Under the pieces are notes generated by a model. The model searched no databases. It saw only the letters and a program-made list of their open reading frames with translations, and was not told the DNA's origin. Source: Dehalococcoidia bacterium (lineage in GTDB: Bacteria > Chloroflexota > Dehalococcoidia > DSTF01 > JACRBR01). Taken from it: 64,000 bases of DNA. Below, piece by piece: positions 16,697 to 26,503 of the stretch (the first letter of the stretch is position 1; each line of letters begins with the position of its first letter). The position numbers and the translations under genes are program-made. Where the stretch lies: the NCBI GenBank assembly GCA_021731085.1, contig JAKFYB010000039.1, forward strand, positions 1 to 64,000, in the 5' to 3' direction.

Positions 16697-17524
16697 ATGA
16701 CCACGACCTACAGCACGTTTGCCAAGAAGGTCCAGGACACGCCGTCAGTGCGTGAACCCGCCTACCGCCCCGCGATGTGGCTCTCCGAAAAGGAGAAGGC
16801 CGATCTCGCGACGAAGATCGGCGACGCCGACCTCTACCAGGATCTCTTCACGATGCGCGAGATGGTGCGGGAAGCGCCGGACAACATCGAACTCAAGAAG
16901 GCGCTGGTCAGCGGCATCGCCAGTGCGGAATTTGCCGGCATCGACGCATTCAGCCGCAAAGTCGTCGAGTGGCAGGACTGGCCGGTGCCCAACACGCTGA
17001 TCATGGCGATGGCGCGCCAGACGTGGGACGAAGTGCGGCACGCATGGCTTGCGAAAGGCCTCGTCGAGTCGTACGGCGGTGAGATCGGCGACTATCCGGA
17101 CACGCTCGCTGGTGGCGGACCGCCTCCCGGCGTCGCGCCGCAAGGGCCGTTGCAGCAGGGGTTTGGTGCGCAGGCAGAAGAACTTCTGCGTGAGCCCGTC
17201 GTCTCGCTCTCGATGACCAACGTTTCCCTTGAGGGCGGCGCGCTGATCCTGTTTCAAGAAACATCGGCCGTGGCGGAGAAGATCGGCGACAAGCTGATGG
17301 CGCACTGCTACGACTACAACTGGGCCGACGAAGTGACGCACACCGCAATCGGCGACTACTTCGTGAAAGCGCTGACCGAAGACAACCCGATGGAAGAAAA
17401 GAAGGCGCTGCGTGTACACGCGCTCGCCGAGTCGTTTCGGACGAGGCTGTCCGGCCAACAGAGCGACGAACTCAAGGAGTTCTTTGCGGAAGAGATGAGC
17501 CGCGCGACGGATGCTCTCGGCTGA
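16697..17524 (+). CDS. Ferritin-like (diiron) protein A
   Basis: The 275-residue, largely helical product contains two carboxylate/His sets expected for a diiron four-helix bundle. They are SAEFAG with DEVRHA in the first half, and SLEGGA with WADEVTH in the second. This is the E...EXXH arrangement of ferritin-like oxygenases/oxidases. The length fits substrate-oxidising members rather than iron-storage ferritins (~170 residues). AGGAGG lies 9 bases upstream. It is the first gene of a rightward cluster, followed by a ferredoxin and a second diiron protein, suggesting an oxygenase fed by low-potential electrons. The substrate is unknown; ferredoxin supply is inferred from position only. Confidence 0.7.
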   Translation: MTTTYSTFAKKVQDTPSVREPAYRPAMWLSEKEKADLATKIGDADLYQDLFTMREMVREAPDNIELKKALVSGIASAEFAGIDAFSRKVVEWQDWPVPNTLIMAMARQTWDEVRHAWLAKGLVESYGGEIGDYPDTLAGGGPPPGVAPQGPLQQGFGAQAEELLREPVVSLSMTNVSLEGGALILFQETSAVAEKIGDKLMAHCYDYNWADEVTHTAIGDYFVKALTEDNPMEEKKALRVHALAESFRTRLSGQQSDELKEFFAEEMSRATDALG

Positions 17525-17673
17525 GCAAGAAACGACACGAAACACAGAGACACAGAGGATCGGCTGGAACTAGGTGAGGTCTCTGTGACGCTACCACATC
17601 GAAGACTGACCTAGACAACGACGCGCGCTGAAAGCCCGCGCTCCGGAACTGAACGCTAGAACGGATGTGATGC
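17525..17673. other. Spacer with a GCGCGCTGAAAGCCCGCGCTCCGG element
   Basis: A copy (reversed) of the dispersed CCGGAGCGCGGGCTTTCAGC palindrome lies at about 17622-17646, between the first diiron gene and the ferredoxin. It may attenuate transcription or stabilise the mRNA end. No gene was seen. Confidence 0.5.
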
Positions 17674-18003
17674 ATGGCGGTTGTGGCTATTGATCTTGCG
17701 GCATGCATCAACTGTGGTTGGTGTCGGCGCGTCTGTCCTACAGAGACGATCAAGTACTTCTCGACGGGGCATCGCACGCACGTCGTGGAGCCGGACGGCT
17801 GCATCGACTGTGGAATCTGCGTGCCAGTTTGTCCTGTAGATTGCATTTCCGTGGTCGACTACGAAGTCCCCGTGATCGCGCTGACTGAAGCAAAGACCAA
17901 GGCGAAGGCGTTTGCTGCGAACCAGCGGCGGATGAAGCAGGATCGTGACGCAATCGTCGCACGAACCATCGCGAAGATACCGAAAGTGAGCACCCATGCC
18001 TGA
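17674..18003 (+). CDS. 2[4Fe-4S] ferredoxin
   Basis: The 109-residue product has two bacterial ferredoxin motifs: CINCGWCRRVCP at about residues 11-22 and CIDCGICVPVCP at about 47-58, each with the CxxCxxCxxxCP spacing that binds a [4Fe-4S] cluster. A Lys-rich C-terminal helix of about 45 residues extends beyond the usual core and may dock to a partner. It overlaps the next gene by 8 bases, so the two are translationally coupled. It probably delivers electrons to the diiron proteins on either side. Confidence 0.93.
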   Translation: MAVVAIDLAACINCGWCRRVCPTETIKYFSTGHRTHVVEPDGCIDCGICVPVCPVDCISVVDYEVPVIALTEAKTKAKAFAANQRRMKQDRDAIVARTIAKIPKVSTHA

Positions 18004-18613
18004 ACTGGCGGTCGATACACGGAATGTTGGAGGCGCGTTCTCGGTGGACGAGATCGCGCGGCGGCTGATTAACTACAAGTACGCCGAGAACGCATGCATG
18101 ACGGCGGCCGGCGGCTGGGCGTCGTCCATGCCGCTGATTAAGGTGAAGTTCGCGCTTGGCGAGCACTGCTACGAAGACTCGATTCATTCGTTTTGGCTGG
18201 GACAGCGGTTGCCGGAAGTGCGGGTCACTGAGGAACAAGAGCTGGATGTGCCGCCGACGCTGCGCTGGTCGAACAAGGCTGAGCCGCCGAACGAGCAGTT
18301 CCAGAAGTTCATCGAGACGATGCAGCTTCAGGGCGACCAACTCCTGCGGCTCGTCGGGCTCTACCGCGTGCTCAAGACGCACCTCTGCGTGTACTACCGC
18401 CACGACGCACTGCTCACGGACCAGGTGTGCGACGCGCCGACGGTGCGCATCCTCAATCACATCTTGCTCGAAGAAGAGAAGCATGTGCGCTGGGGCCAGG
18501 CGATTTATGAAGAGCTTGCGGACACGCCGGAGAAGCGCCGCGCCGCGCTCGAATGGCAGATGGAGCTCGAGGACCTGCTTGTGAAGTCCGGTGGAGTGAC
18601 GGGAGGCAGATAG
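17996..18613 (+). CDS. Ferritin-like (diiron) protein B
   Basis: The 205-residue helical product has a potential diiron site. An early Glu (KYAENACM) and FALGEHCYEDSIHSF form the first EXXH-like set, and ILLEEEKHVRWGQ near residue 160 the second. It is shorter than the first diiron protein of the cluster and not obviously a duplicate of it. Its N-terminus contains conserved-looking Gly-Gly-Trp and Met-Pro segments. It is coupled to the ferredoxin by an 8-base overlap, with the cupin gene starting 3 bases later. I do not recognise a named subfamily. The alternative, a non-catalytic ferritin-like fold, cannot be excluded. Confidence 0.65.
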   Translation: MPELAVDTRNVGGAFSVDEIARRLINYKYAENACMTAAGGWASSMPLIKVKFALGEHCYEDSIHSFWLGQRLPEVRVTEEQELDVPPTLRWSNKAEPPNEQFQKFIETMQLQGDQLLRLVGLYRVLKTHLCVYYRHDALLTDQVCDAPTVRILNHILLEEEKHVRWGQAIYEELADTPEKRRAALEWQMELEDLLVKSGGVTGGR

Positions 18614-18615
18614 CC

Positions 18616-19023
18616 ATGGCGTCTGGTGCGGCAGTCATTCTGCCGAAAGGAGCCGGCGAAGTTGCTCCAGATCCTCTCGGTCGTGCGAGACACATCAAGG
18701 CATCGCCGGACGCTACGCACGATGCGTACACTCTCACGGAAGCGACGCTGCCGCCGGGTCTCGGCGCACCTCCCCACATCCACCACGAACATGAGGAAGC
18801 CTTCTACGTGCTTGATGGCGAGGTGACCTTCGTCGTTGAAGGAGAAGGCCTCGTGGCCACCGCCGGAGACTTCGTGCTTGTCCCGCGAGGAACGACGCAC
18901 GCCTTCGATATCTCCGGGGATGGAGACGCTACTTATCTCTGTATCTTCTCTCCACCAATTACGGACAAGGAACGGAAGTCGCTCGCGCAGCAGATAGAAG
19001 CAATGGATAGGAGTCAGGCGTGA
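18616..19023 (+). CDS. Cupin-domain protein
   Basis: The 135-residue product is one cupin barrel. The metal-binding first motif reads PPHIHHEHEEAFYVLDGE (about residues 54-71). The second is the weaker GDFVLVPRGTTHAF (about 84-97) with a His at the usual place. Such small cupins can be isomerases, dioxygenases or ligand-binding proteins. The start follows the previous stop by 2 bases and its end overlaps the next start (GTGA), so it sits firmly within the operon. Confidence 0.85.
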   Translation: MASGAAVILPKGAGEVAPDPLGRARHIKASPDATHDAYTLTEATLPPGLGAPPHIHHEHEEAFYVLDGEVTFVVEGEGLVATAGDFVLVPRGTTHAFDISGDGDATYLCIFSPPITDKERKSLAQQIEAMDRSQA

Positions 19024-20339
19024 AGTTTGGGATTTTCTACGAGCACCAGCTGCCGAAGCCCTGGGACGAAGGCAAAGAGCTGAAGCTCTTTCAGGACGCG
19101 CTCGACCAGGTTGAGCTGGCGGATGAGCTCGGCATCGACCACGCGTGGGAGGTGGAGCACCACTTTCTCGAAGAGTACTCGCACTCGTCGGCGCCGGAGG
19201 TGTTTCTTGCCGCCGCGTCGCAGCGGACGAAGAACATCCGCCTCGGCCACGGCATCACGCTGATGCCGCCGGGCTACAACCAGCCTGCGCGCATCGCCGA
19301 GCGCATCGCCACGCTCGACCTCGTGTCGAACGGCCGCGTCGAGTTCGGCACGGGTGAGTCGGCGAGCCGCTCGGAGCTTGAGGGCTTCGGAATCAATCCT
19401 ATGGAGCGCCGCGCGATGTGGCGCGAGACGGTCGAGCAGGTCGCCAACATGCTGGCGATGGATCCCTACCCAGGCTTCAAGGGCAAGTACTTCCAGATGC
19501 CGACGCGCAACGTGGTGCCGAAGCCGGTGCAGAAGCCGCACCCGCCGATGTGGGTCGCTTGCAGCAATCGCGACACGATCCACCTCGCGGCGCAGCTCGG
19601 GCTCGGAGCGCTGACGTTCGCCTTCGTCGACCCGACGGAGGCGCAGCACTGGGTGAAGGACTACTACGAGACCTTCAAGAACGAGTGCGTGCCGATTGGC
19701 CACACCGTGAACCCGAACATCGCAATGGTGTCGAGCTTCTCGTGCCACCCGGACGAAGGTGAGGCGCTGCGCCGTGGTACTGACGGCTTCCGCTTCTTCC
19801 AGTTCGCGCTCGGCCACTTCTACGGCTTCGGCAAGCACAAGCCCGGTCGCACGAACATCTGGGAGCGGTACGAGGCCGTGAAGAACGAAATGGGCTTCGA
19901 GGCGCTGGGCGGGGGCGCGGGTGGCATCGGCACGCCGAAGCAACTGCGCGAGCACCTACGCAAGTTCGCTGACGCGGGCGTCGACCAGGCGGTGTTCATC
20001 CAGCAGGGTGGCAACAACCTGCACGAGAACATCTGCGAAGACCTGGAGCTGTTCGCGAAGGACGTGATGCCGGAGTTCAAGGCGGAGGAAGAGGCTCGCC
20101 AGCGGAAGAAGAACGAGGAACTCGCGCCCTACATCGAGAAGGCGATGGCGCGAAAGGTCGCGATGAAGCCGCTGAGCGACGACGAGATTCCGGCGTTCGA
20201 GTCATACGGCTACAACATCGCCGAGATCGATACATCGAAGCTGCCGGCGGGCGAGAAAGCGCGCTTCGAGAACATGAAGAAGATGCGCGAGATCGTCGCG
20301 CGGTTCGATGCGGAGCGCGAGAAGGCCGCCGCACGCTAG
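19020..20339 (+). CDS. LLM-class flavin-dependent monooxygenase
   Basis: The 439-residue product is a bacterial luciferase-like (TIM-barrel) monooxygenase. Typical features are MKFGIFYEHQLP, WEVEHHFLEEYSHSSAPEVFLAAAS, RLGHGITLMPPGYNQPARIAERIATLDLVSNGRVEFGTG and a PPMWVACSN strand. These enzymes use reduced FMN or F420 and oxygen. The C-terminal ~85 residues (a charged helical extension after VMPEFKAEEE) go beyond the usual length and are characteristic of a subgroup seen in Chloroflexota and Actinobacteria. The GTG start overlaps the cupin stop. AGGAG lies 8 bases upstream. A terminator follows, marking the end of this transcriptional unit. Confidence 0.88.
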   Translation: MKFGIFYEHQLPKPWDEGKELKLFQDALDQVELADELGIDHAWEVEHHFLEEYSHSSAPEVFLAAASQRTKNIRLGHGITLMPPGYNQPARIAERIATLDLVSNGRVEFGTGESASRSELEGFGINPMERRAMWRETVEQVANMLAMDPYPGFKGKYFQMPTRNVVPKPVQKPHPPMWVACSNRDTIHLAAQLGLGALTFAFVDPTEAQHWVKDYYETFKNECVPIGHTVNPNIAMVSSFSCHPDEGEALRRGTDGFRFFQFALGHFYGFGKHKPGRTNIWERYEAVKNEMGFEALGGGAGGIGTPKQLREHLRKFADAGVDQAVFIQQGGNNLHENICEDLELFAKDVMPEFKAEEEARQRKKNEELAPYIEKAMARKVAMKPLSDDEIPAFESYGYNIAEIDTSKLPAGEKARFENMKKMREIVARFDAEREKAAAR

Positions 20340-20365
20340 TTCGCGCCTATACGCCCGCACTGCAG

Positions 20366-20393
20366 ACGGCCCCGTGCGTGAGTACGGGGCCGT
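20366..20393 (+). terminator. Hairpin terminator
   Basis: ACGGCCCCGT and ACGGGGCCGT form a perfect 10-bp stem with an 8-base loop, 26 bases after the monooxygenase stop. The tail is weak (TCGTAC). Confidence 0.7.
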
Positions 20394-20432
20394 TCGTACA
20401 ATCAGCGACGAGCTTGACGAAAGGCATGAGCG

Positions 20433-21239
20433 ATGGATTTGAACGGCAAAGTGGCAGTGATCTCCGGCGCGGGGTCGGGGATTGGGCGGGCGGCGGCGCT
20501 ACGGCTCGCGCGTGAAGGTGCGAGTATTGTCGTCGCGGACTGGAATGAGGACGGCGCACGGGAGACGGTCTCCCTTGTCGAGGCGGCAGGTGGGAAGGCG
20601 GCGGCGATTAAGGTCGATGTTACGAAGTCCGCCGAGATCACGGCGATGCTGGACTTCGCTGATGCGACGTATGGTGGGTTCGATGTTCTCTATAACAACG
20701 CGGGTGTCGGAACGGGACAGCCGCCGTTTCCGGAGAGTCCGGAGGCGAACTGGCGGCGCACGGTCGAGATCGATCTGCTGGCGGTGATCGAGGGCACGCG
20801 GCAGGCGATCCCAAGACTGCAGGCGCGTGGTGGCGGCGTCATCATCGCGACGGCGTCGCTCGCCGGGTTATTCGGATTCCAGGCGGATCCGGTGTATGCG
20901 GCCGCGAAGCACGGCGTCGTCGGACTGACCCGCGCGCTCATCGGGCTGCACGCTTCGATGAACATCCGTGTGAACTGCGTCTGTCCTGCCGTCGTACGGA
21001 CGCCGCTTGTGACGGCGTTCGCGGACCGGCTGACGGGCGCCGAGCGCGAGGCCGCCGACAAGCGCCTGTCGGCCATGCCCATGCTGCCGCCGGAGGAGAT
21101 CGCTGAGGCGGTGTACGATCTCATCCGCGACGACAGCGCTGCCGGCGTCGTGATGGGTGTCTCGCTCGGCGACACGCGTCGCGTCGTGGACCCGCCGATC
21201 ACGCTGCCCGTGACATCTGGCTCACTGGATCGGCGGTAG
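20433..21239 (+). CDS. Short-chain dehydrogenase/reductase
   Basis: The 268-residue product is a classical SDR. The cofactor motif is GAGSGIG at residues 12-18, and an acidic residue at the end of strand 2 (VVADWNED) favours NAD over NADP. NNAG lies at about 90, the catalytic Ser at about 144 (ATASLAG) and Tyr-x-x-x-Lys as YAAAKHG at about 156-160. The substrate is not evident. It lies 93 bases after the monooxygenase and may act in the same pathway, though the terminator between suggests partly independent expression. Confidence 0.92.
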   Translation: MDLNGKVAVISGAGSGIGRAAALRLAREGASIVVADWNEDGARETVSLVEAAGGKAAAIKVDVTKSAEITAMLDFADATYGGFDVLYNNAGVGTGQPPFPESPEANWRRTVEIDLLAVIEGTRQAIPRLQARGGGVIIATASLAGLFGFQADPVYAAAKHGVVGLTRALIGLHASMNIRVNCVCPAVVRTPLVTAFADRLTGAEREAADKRLSAMPMLPPEEIAEAVYDLIRDDSAAGVVMGVSLGDTRRVVDPPITLPVTSGSLDRR

Positions 21240-21292
21240 ATCTCCACGAAGGGCCACGAAGGGCCACGAAGTTCGCAAAGGACGGATGCCAT

Positions 21293-22057
21293 ATGGAGTA
21301 CGTGACGTCGGCGGATGGTACGCAGATCTCGTACGAGCGCACTGGTTCGGGGCCGCTGCTCTTGCTCGTGCACGGTTCGCTTTCCGATCGGAGTGCATGG
21401 GCGTTCGTGCGCCCGGCGTTCCAACAGCACTACACCGTGTTGGCGATGGACCGCCGCGGTCGCGGCGAGAGCGGTCCGTCGACGCCGCATGCACTGGAGC
21501 GCGAGTTTGAGGATGTTGTCGCCGTAATCGAGGCTGCGGGTGAGCCGGTTGATCTCGTTGGGCACTCGTTCGGGGCGCACTGCGCGCTCGGCGCCGCGGT
21601 GCTGGTTCCGGAGAGGGTCAAGCATCTCGTGCTGTACGAACCACCGCCAGGCGATCTTGCGCAGGCAGAACTCACGCCATTGATGGAAGTCACAGATCCG
21701 TCTGAAGGCGTCGAGCGGTTCATGCTGCACGGCATCGGCATGCCGCCGAATCAGGTCGCTGCACTGAAGGCCACGCCGTACTGGGCGTTCGCGACGGGGT
21801 TATGGCCAACGATGGCAGCGGAAGGCGCGGCGCTGATGGAGCATCGATTCGATGCACAACGCTTCTCGTCGCTGGAGATGCCTGCGCTGTTCCTGGTCGG
21901 CAGCCAGTCCGAGGAGTTGCTAGGCGGAGTGTTGCGCGACTTGCGCCCCGCGATGCCGCACGCAGAGTCCGTTACGTTCGAGGGGCACGGGCACGCCGCA
22001 AACCTTACGGCGTCGAAGCTGTTCGCGGAGACGGTACGGGAGTTCCTGTCGCGCTAG
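21293..22057 (+). CDS. Alpha/beta hydrolase
   Basis: The 254-residue product has the oxyanion-hole motif LVHGSLSD (about 26-33), MDRRGRGESG after strand 4, and the nucleophile elbow VGHSFGAH with Ser92. A late His in GHGHAANLT closes the catalytic set. It resembles haloperoxidase/esterase-type hydrolases; the substrate is unknown. It follows the SDR gene after 53 bases that contain GGGCCACGAA direct repeats, and a strong terminator closes the unit. Confidence 0.88.
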   Translation: MEYVTSADGTQISYERTGSGPLLLLVHGSLSDRSAWAFVRPAFQQHYTVLAMDRRGRGESGPSTPHALEREFEDVVAVIEAAGEPVDLVGHSFGAHCALGAAVLVPERVKHLVLYEPPPGDLAQAELTPLMEVTDPSEGVERFMLHGIGMPPNQVAALKATPYWAFATGLWPTMAAEGAALMEHRFDAQRFSSLEMPALFLVGSQSEELLGGVLRDLRPAMPHAESVTFEGHGHAANLTASKLFAETVREFLSR

Positions 22058-22078
22058 GCCATGAAGCATGAGACAAGG

Positions 22079-22108
22079 GAGAGGGACGGGTTCAATCCCG
22101 TCCCTCTC
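22079..22108. terminator. Bidirectional hairpin terminator
   Basis: GAGAGGGACGGG and CCCGTCCCTCTC make a 12-bp perfect stem with a 6-base loop between the converging hydrolase and acyl-CoA dehydrogenase genes. TCTTCGCG follows. Confidence 0.8.
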
Positions 22109-22134
22109 TTCGCGTTCTGGTTCGGCGTTCGCGA

Positions 22135-23364
<1,230 letters not shown>

Positions 23365-23476
23365 GCTTGCGTCCTCCGGCCCATGTGTTTGTGTTCAGGC
23401 GAAATAATTGTAGGTCACGCAGTAGCTAGATCCAAGAATCAACAACCTGAGGCTGGCGCCGAGCTTTCCGTTCCCG

Positions 23477-25612
23477 TCAATCGGCTGCGGTCCAGCGACC
23501 GTATGGCAGTTCGCCGCCTCCGCCAACATCGAAGATGGCATCTGCCACCTCTTCCGTTGTCGGAAGGTGACTGCCGAATTCAAGGTTATGGCAGGCCGGA
23601 CTCTTGAGTCCCGTGCGGGTGCCAGATGCCCAGAACTGGTCGGTGCATGCCTGAACCACAGCGATGCTCTTGGTGATGTCTGATGAGGCCGACGACGGCC
23701 CATGACGAAGCCGGTAGATGAGAATCACCGTTTGGTCGGGCATGCGGGCGTACTCGACGGCGTTGGGGCCAAAGGCTTTGAGAATGTCGACTTTCGTACG
23801 GTCCGGCCGCGGCCTGCCGGATGCCGCCTCCAGCCAGCGCTCGTAGCGTCCCCACATCGACCAGGCGTTGCGGGCCGATCGTCCCTTGTCGGTGAGCGCA
23901 TCGAAGAACACTTGCGCGGCGTGGCTTGCGAAGTACATGTCTGGCGGCCTCTCCCAGCCGAAAAAGGCGCGCGCGTCGAACGCGGAGACCAGTCCGCTAT
24001 TCGCGGCGGATGAGCAAGCGTTGACGAAGATAAGCGTGTTACTGAAGTCGAGCCCCTTCTTCTCGCGGAGCAATCGGAAAAAGTCGGAGGATACCCACAG
24101 CTCGAGTCGTCCGTTCACCTCAACGTTGGCGCGGATCGTTTTCTTTAGGTCGTCGTCGAGTGGAAGGCCTGCGCGGGACAGGATCTCTTCTCGGATCGCG
24201 TCCTCGAGTGTGACCATCTCTTCGTGGCGAATCTTCTTGTTGCCAAGTATCTTTTCGCGCTCGGCCTCACCGAGCGTTCCCATCTGCAGCTTGATGATGT
24301 TGTTGTCGAACGCGGAGCCGTGCGTGAGGATGTAGATGACGCCGTACTTCTTGGTCGTGAGCTTCTGTGTTAGTTCAACCAGCGCATCGATGCCAGTCTG
24401 AACAGGCTTCCTCTTCTCGATCCGCCCGAGGATCGTGTCCGCGCGATAGCCCGCGCGCTCAAGCGCCGCCTTGTTGCAGGCGATATCGTCGCCATCCGAC
24501 GGCTCACGGAAGCCGGACCAAGTGCCGACAATTGGTTTCCCGGCCTTGTCGTAACGTGGCCCCGGGTGGGGAACGTCATAGAGCGGGGCAAAGAGAAGAG
24601 CGTTCCGCTCTGCGGGTGGAGGAGAATCGTCGCTGGTGATCGGTTTGGGTTGCGATGCCGCGCTGTAGACGCTAACGCCGTAGCCGCCCTTAGGCTGCAG
24701 GCCTTCGCGGCCGGGTTCGGCAACATTGCTACCGCGGACTTTTGCGATGCCCGCGGGCGAGGCAGGCAGAGCAGGGCACGTCGCGGTGACTGCTGCCGCA
24801 GAAACAAGCGGCTCGGATTCGCGAGGCACGCTCGAAACGGCGCCGCCTTCTGTGACGCTGAAGCGCTCGGTGATGAGATCCTCGTCGCGCCCGTCGTTGT
24901 AGGTGATGACGGCGTTGAGGCCGTTCGGCGAGATCGTCACAGACCTCACATCCGGGAACGTCCTTGCCTTGTCGACGGCCGCCTGCAAGGCCGCTTCCCA
25001 GGCGAGGCCCTGATCGTTGACGCCCTCGACGAACGTCTTCATCGCCGCGGCGGTGGCGTACTCGTCGAGATCGTAGATGCTCCAGTCGGCCTCGAACTCG
25101 GATGTGACGCCGATCGTGTCGCCGCCATCGGCCGATGCAGTGCTGTCGCCGTCGCCCGGCGTGGGATCTCCCTCGGCCGAGGAGCTCGTCCGCGTCCATG
25201 TCGACGATCCCTCGCCCTCGCTGAACATCTTGACCGGGATCTCGAGTGTGTCGCCGTCGAGCTTATAGGGCCGGTCGGTCGCCGAGATCTCCTGTCCGAC
25301 AAAGGTGATCGTCATCTTGCCGTCGCTGATGCTGTATGTGCCGTCGTCAACCAGCTCATCATCGAGGCTCTCTGCCCGTACCGAGAGCACTTCGTCGCCG
25401 AGCACCAACGTGACGGTTGTATTGTCCGCGGGCCCCGTGCCGTCGGAGTCGGTCACGAGCATCCACGTGCCGCGTACGTCGTCGCTGCTGGTGACGGCCG
25501 TTGCATCGGGTTCGCCGCTGTCATCGCTGTTACTACTACCGCCACCACACGCAACGACCATGGCGGCCACAACGACGAGCGTTGAAATCAGGAGGCAATG
25601 GCGAATCCGCAT
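23477..25612 (-). CDS. Lipoprotein with lipocalin-like and caspase/CHAT-like peptidase domains
   Basis: Starting at ATG 25612, the 711-residue product has a signal peptide ending in a lipobox (VVAC, Cys22). Residues ~46-140 look like a lipocalin-like domain (RGTWMLVTDSDG, DGTYSISDGKMTITFVG). Residues ~170-260 form a small alpha/beta domain. From about 330 there is a caspase-like fold: YGVIYILTHGSAF gives the catalytic His431 and TLIFVNACSSAANS gives Cys533. These are the His-Gly and Ala-Cys-Ser motifs shared by caspase-like (C14) and CHAT peptidases. The insert between them is large. It should be an exported, membrane-tethered cysteine peptidase or a decayed relative. The open frame above 25612 lacks a signal and is rejected. 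Confidence 0.65.
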   Translation of the reverse strand: MRIRHCLLISTLVVVAAMVVACGGGSSNSDDSGEPDATAVTSSDDVRGTWMLVTDSDGTGPADNTTVTLVLGDEVLSVRAESLDDELVDDGTYSISDGKMTITFVGQEISATDRPYKLDGDTLEIPVKMFSEGEGSSTWTRTSSSAEGDPTPGDGDSTASADGGDTIGVTSEFEADWSIYDLDEYATAAAMKTFVEGVNDQGLAWEAALQAAVDKARTFPDVRSVTISPNGLNAVITYNDGRDEDLITERFSVTEGGAVSSVPRESEPLVSAAAVTATCPALPASPAGIAKVRGSNVAEPGREGLQPKGGYGVSVYSAASQPKPITSDDSPPPAERNALLFAPLYDVPHPGPRYDKAGKPIVGTWSGFREPSDGDDIACNKAALERAGYRADTILGRIEKRKPVQTGIDALVELTQKLTTKKYGVIYILTHGSAFDNNIIKLQMGTLGEAEREKILGNKKIRHEEMVTLEDAIREEILSRAGLPLDDDLKKTIRANVEVNGRLELWVSSDFFRLLREKKGLDFSNTLIFVNACSSAANSGLVSAFDARAFFGWERPPDMYFASHAAQVFFDALTDKGRSARNAWSMWGRYERWLEAASGRPRPDRTKVDILKAFGPNAVEYARMPDQTVILIYRLRHGPSSASSDITKSIAVVQACTDQFWASGTRTGLKSPACHNLEFGSHLPTTEEVADAIFDVGGGGELPYGRWTAAD

Positions 25613-25760
25613 GGTGCTCACGCTTTCCGGGAATGCCCTCGACTTGGTGTCTCTATGTAACTTCGGACAGAGGGCAGTGCAACCGTGCCTTTCCCCTGTT
25701 TCGGGGCGGAAAGACCCGAGGTTGGACGGTGGGCACTGGCTTCCGACAGATTCGAGCGTG

Positions 25761-26453
25761 CTACGCGGAGGGGAATTCGGCATCGATGGCCGCACGGAGC
25801 GCCGTGAGTGTGGCATCTCGGCCTTTGCGCTTGTTGGTCGCGTGAGCGCCGAGGTTGAGCGCCATCAGTTCCGCCGCTTTCATGTGGGCTGTGGCGGCAA
25901 CATCCGCGACGGGCACGACGGCGTCGAGCCAGCCGGCTGCAATCGCGGCATCGCCCGGCTCGTAAATCTCGGCGAGAGCGAGCGCGCGGTGGGCGTGCGT
26001 GGGCGTGAGGCGACTGTTCGTGACGACGTAGGCTGCCGTCGGGAGCGCCATGCCGATCGCTGTTTCGTTCGCCTGGATCTTGAAGGCACCCGCTGCGCCG
26101 ATGCGATAGTCGGCCGACAGCAGGAGGAACGCGCCCATCGCGATCGCATGACCGGTGCAGCCAATCACGACCGGCGTGGGGAACGACAGCAAGCGCGCTG
26201 ACAACGAGAATCCATCGCGAAGCATCCGCACTCCGGCGGCTGCGTCACCGCTGCGAAACACGCTGAGGTCGAACCCGCCCGAGAACCGGCCCTCCCGACC
26301 GAAAATAACGACGGCCGCCTTCGCTGCCTCCGCCTGGTCGAGCGCTGCGTTGATCTCGGCCAGCATTGCCAGCGACAGCGCGTTCACCTTTCCGTCGTCT
26401 AGCGTGATTCTTGCGACGTTGCCGGTGAGTTCGTACGTGACGAGCGTGGCCAA
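25761..26453 (-). CDS. Enoyl-CoA hydratase/isomerase family protein
   Basis: The 230-residue crotonase-fold product shows DDGKVNALSLAMLAEINAAL, FGREGRFSGGFDLSVF (first oxyanion-hole strand) and VVIGCTGHAIAMGAFLLLSADYRIG (second oxyanion region). The usual catalytic Glu pair is not clear: the Met-Gly-Ala turn replaces the A/G-x-G-G motif. It may therefore be a crotonase of different chemistry. The start is TTG at 26453, supported by AGGAGG directly upstream. It may function with the acyl-CoA dehydrogenase downstream. Confidence 0.85.
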   Translation of the reverse strand: MATLVTYELTGNVARITLDDGKVNALSLAMLAEINAALDQAEAAKAAVVIFGREGRFSGGFDLSVFRSGDAAAGVRMLRDGFSLSARLLSFPTPVVIGCTGHAIAMGAFLLLSADYRIGAAGAFKIQANETAIGMALPTAAYVVTNSRLTPTHAHRALALAEIYEPGDAAIAAGWLDAVVPVADVAATAHMKAAELMALNLGAHATNKRKGRDATLTALRAAIDAEFPSA

Positions 26454-26503
26454 TGAGCCCTCCTCTGATGCGGGATGCGATGTGAGATTCTAGACTGCGT
26501 GCG

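Noticed and set aside
18553-18615. N-terminal extension of the cupin gene
   Set aside because: It overlaps the diiron gene by 61 bases in another frame; ATG 18616 starts 2 bases after that stop and fits the cupin length.
25613-25816. N-terminal extension of the caspase-like lipoprotein
   Set aside because: It would bury the signal peptide and lipobox; ATG 25612 is followed directly by the signal sequence.
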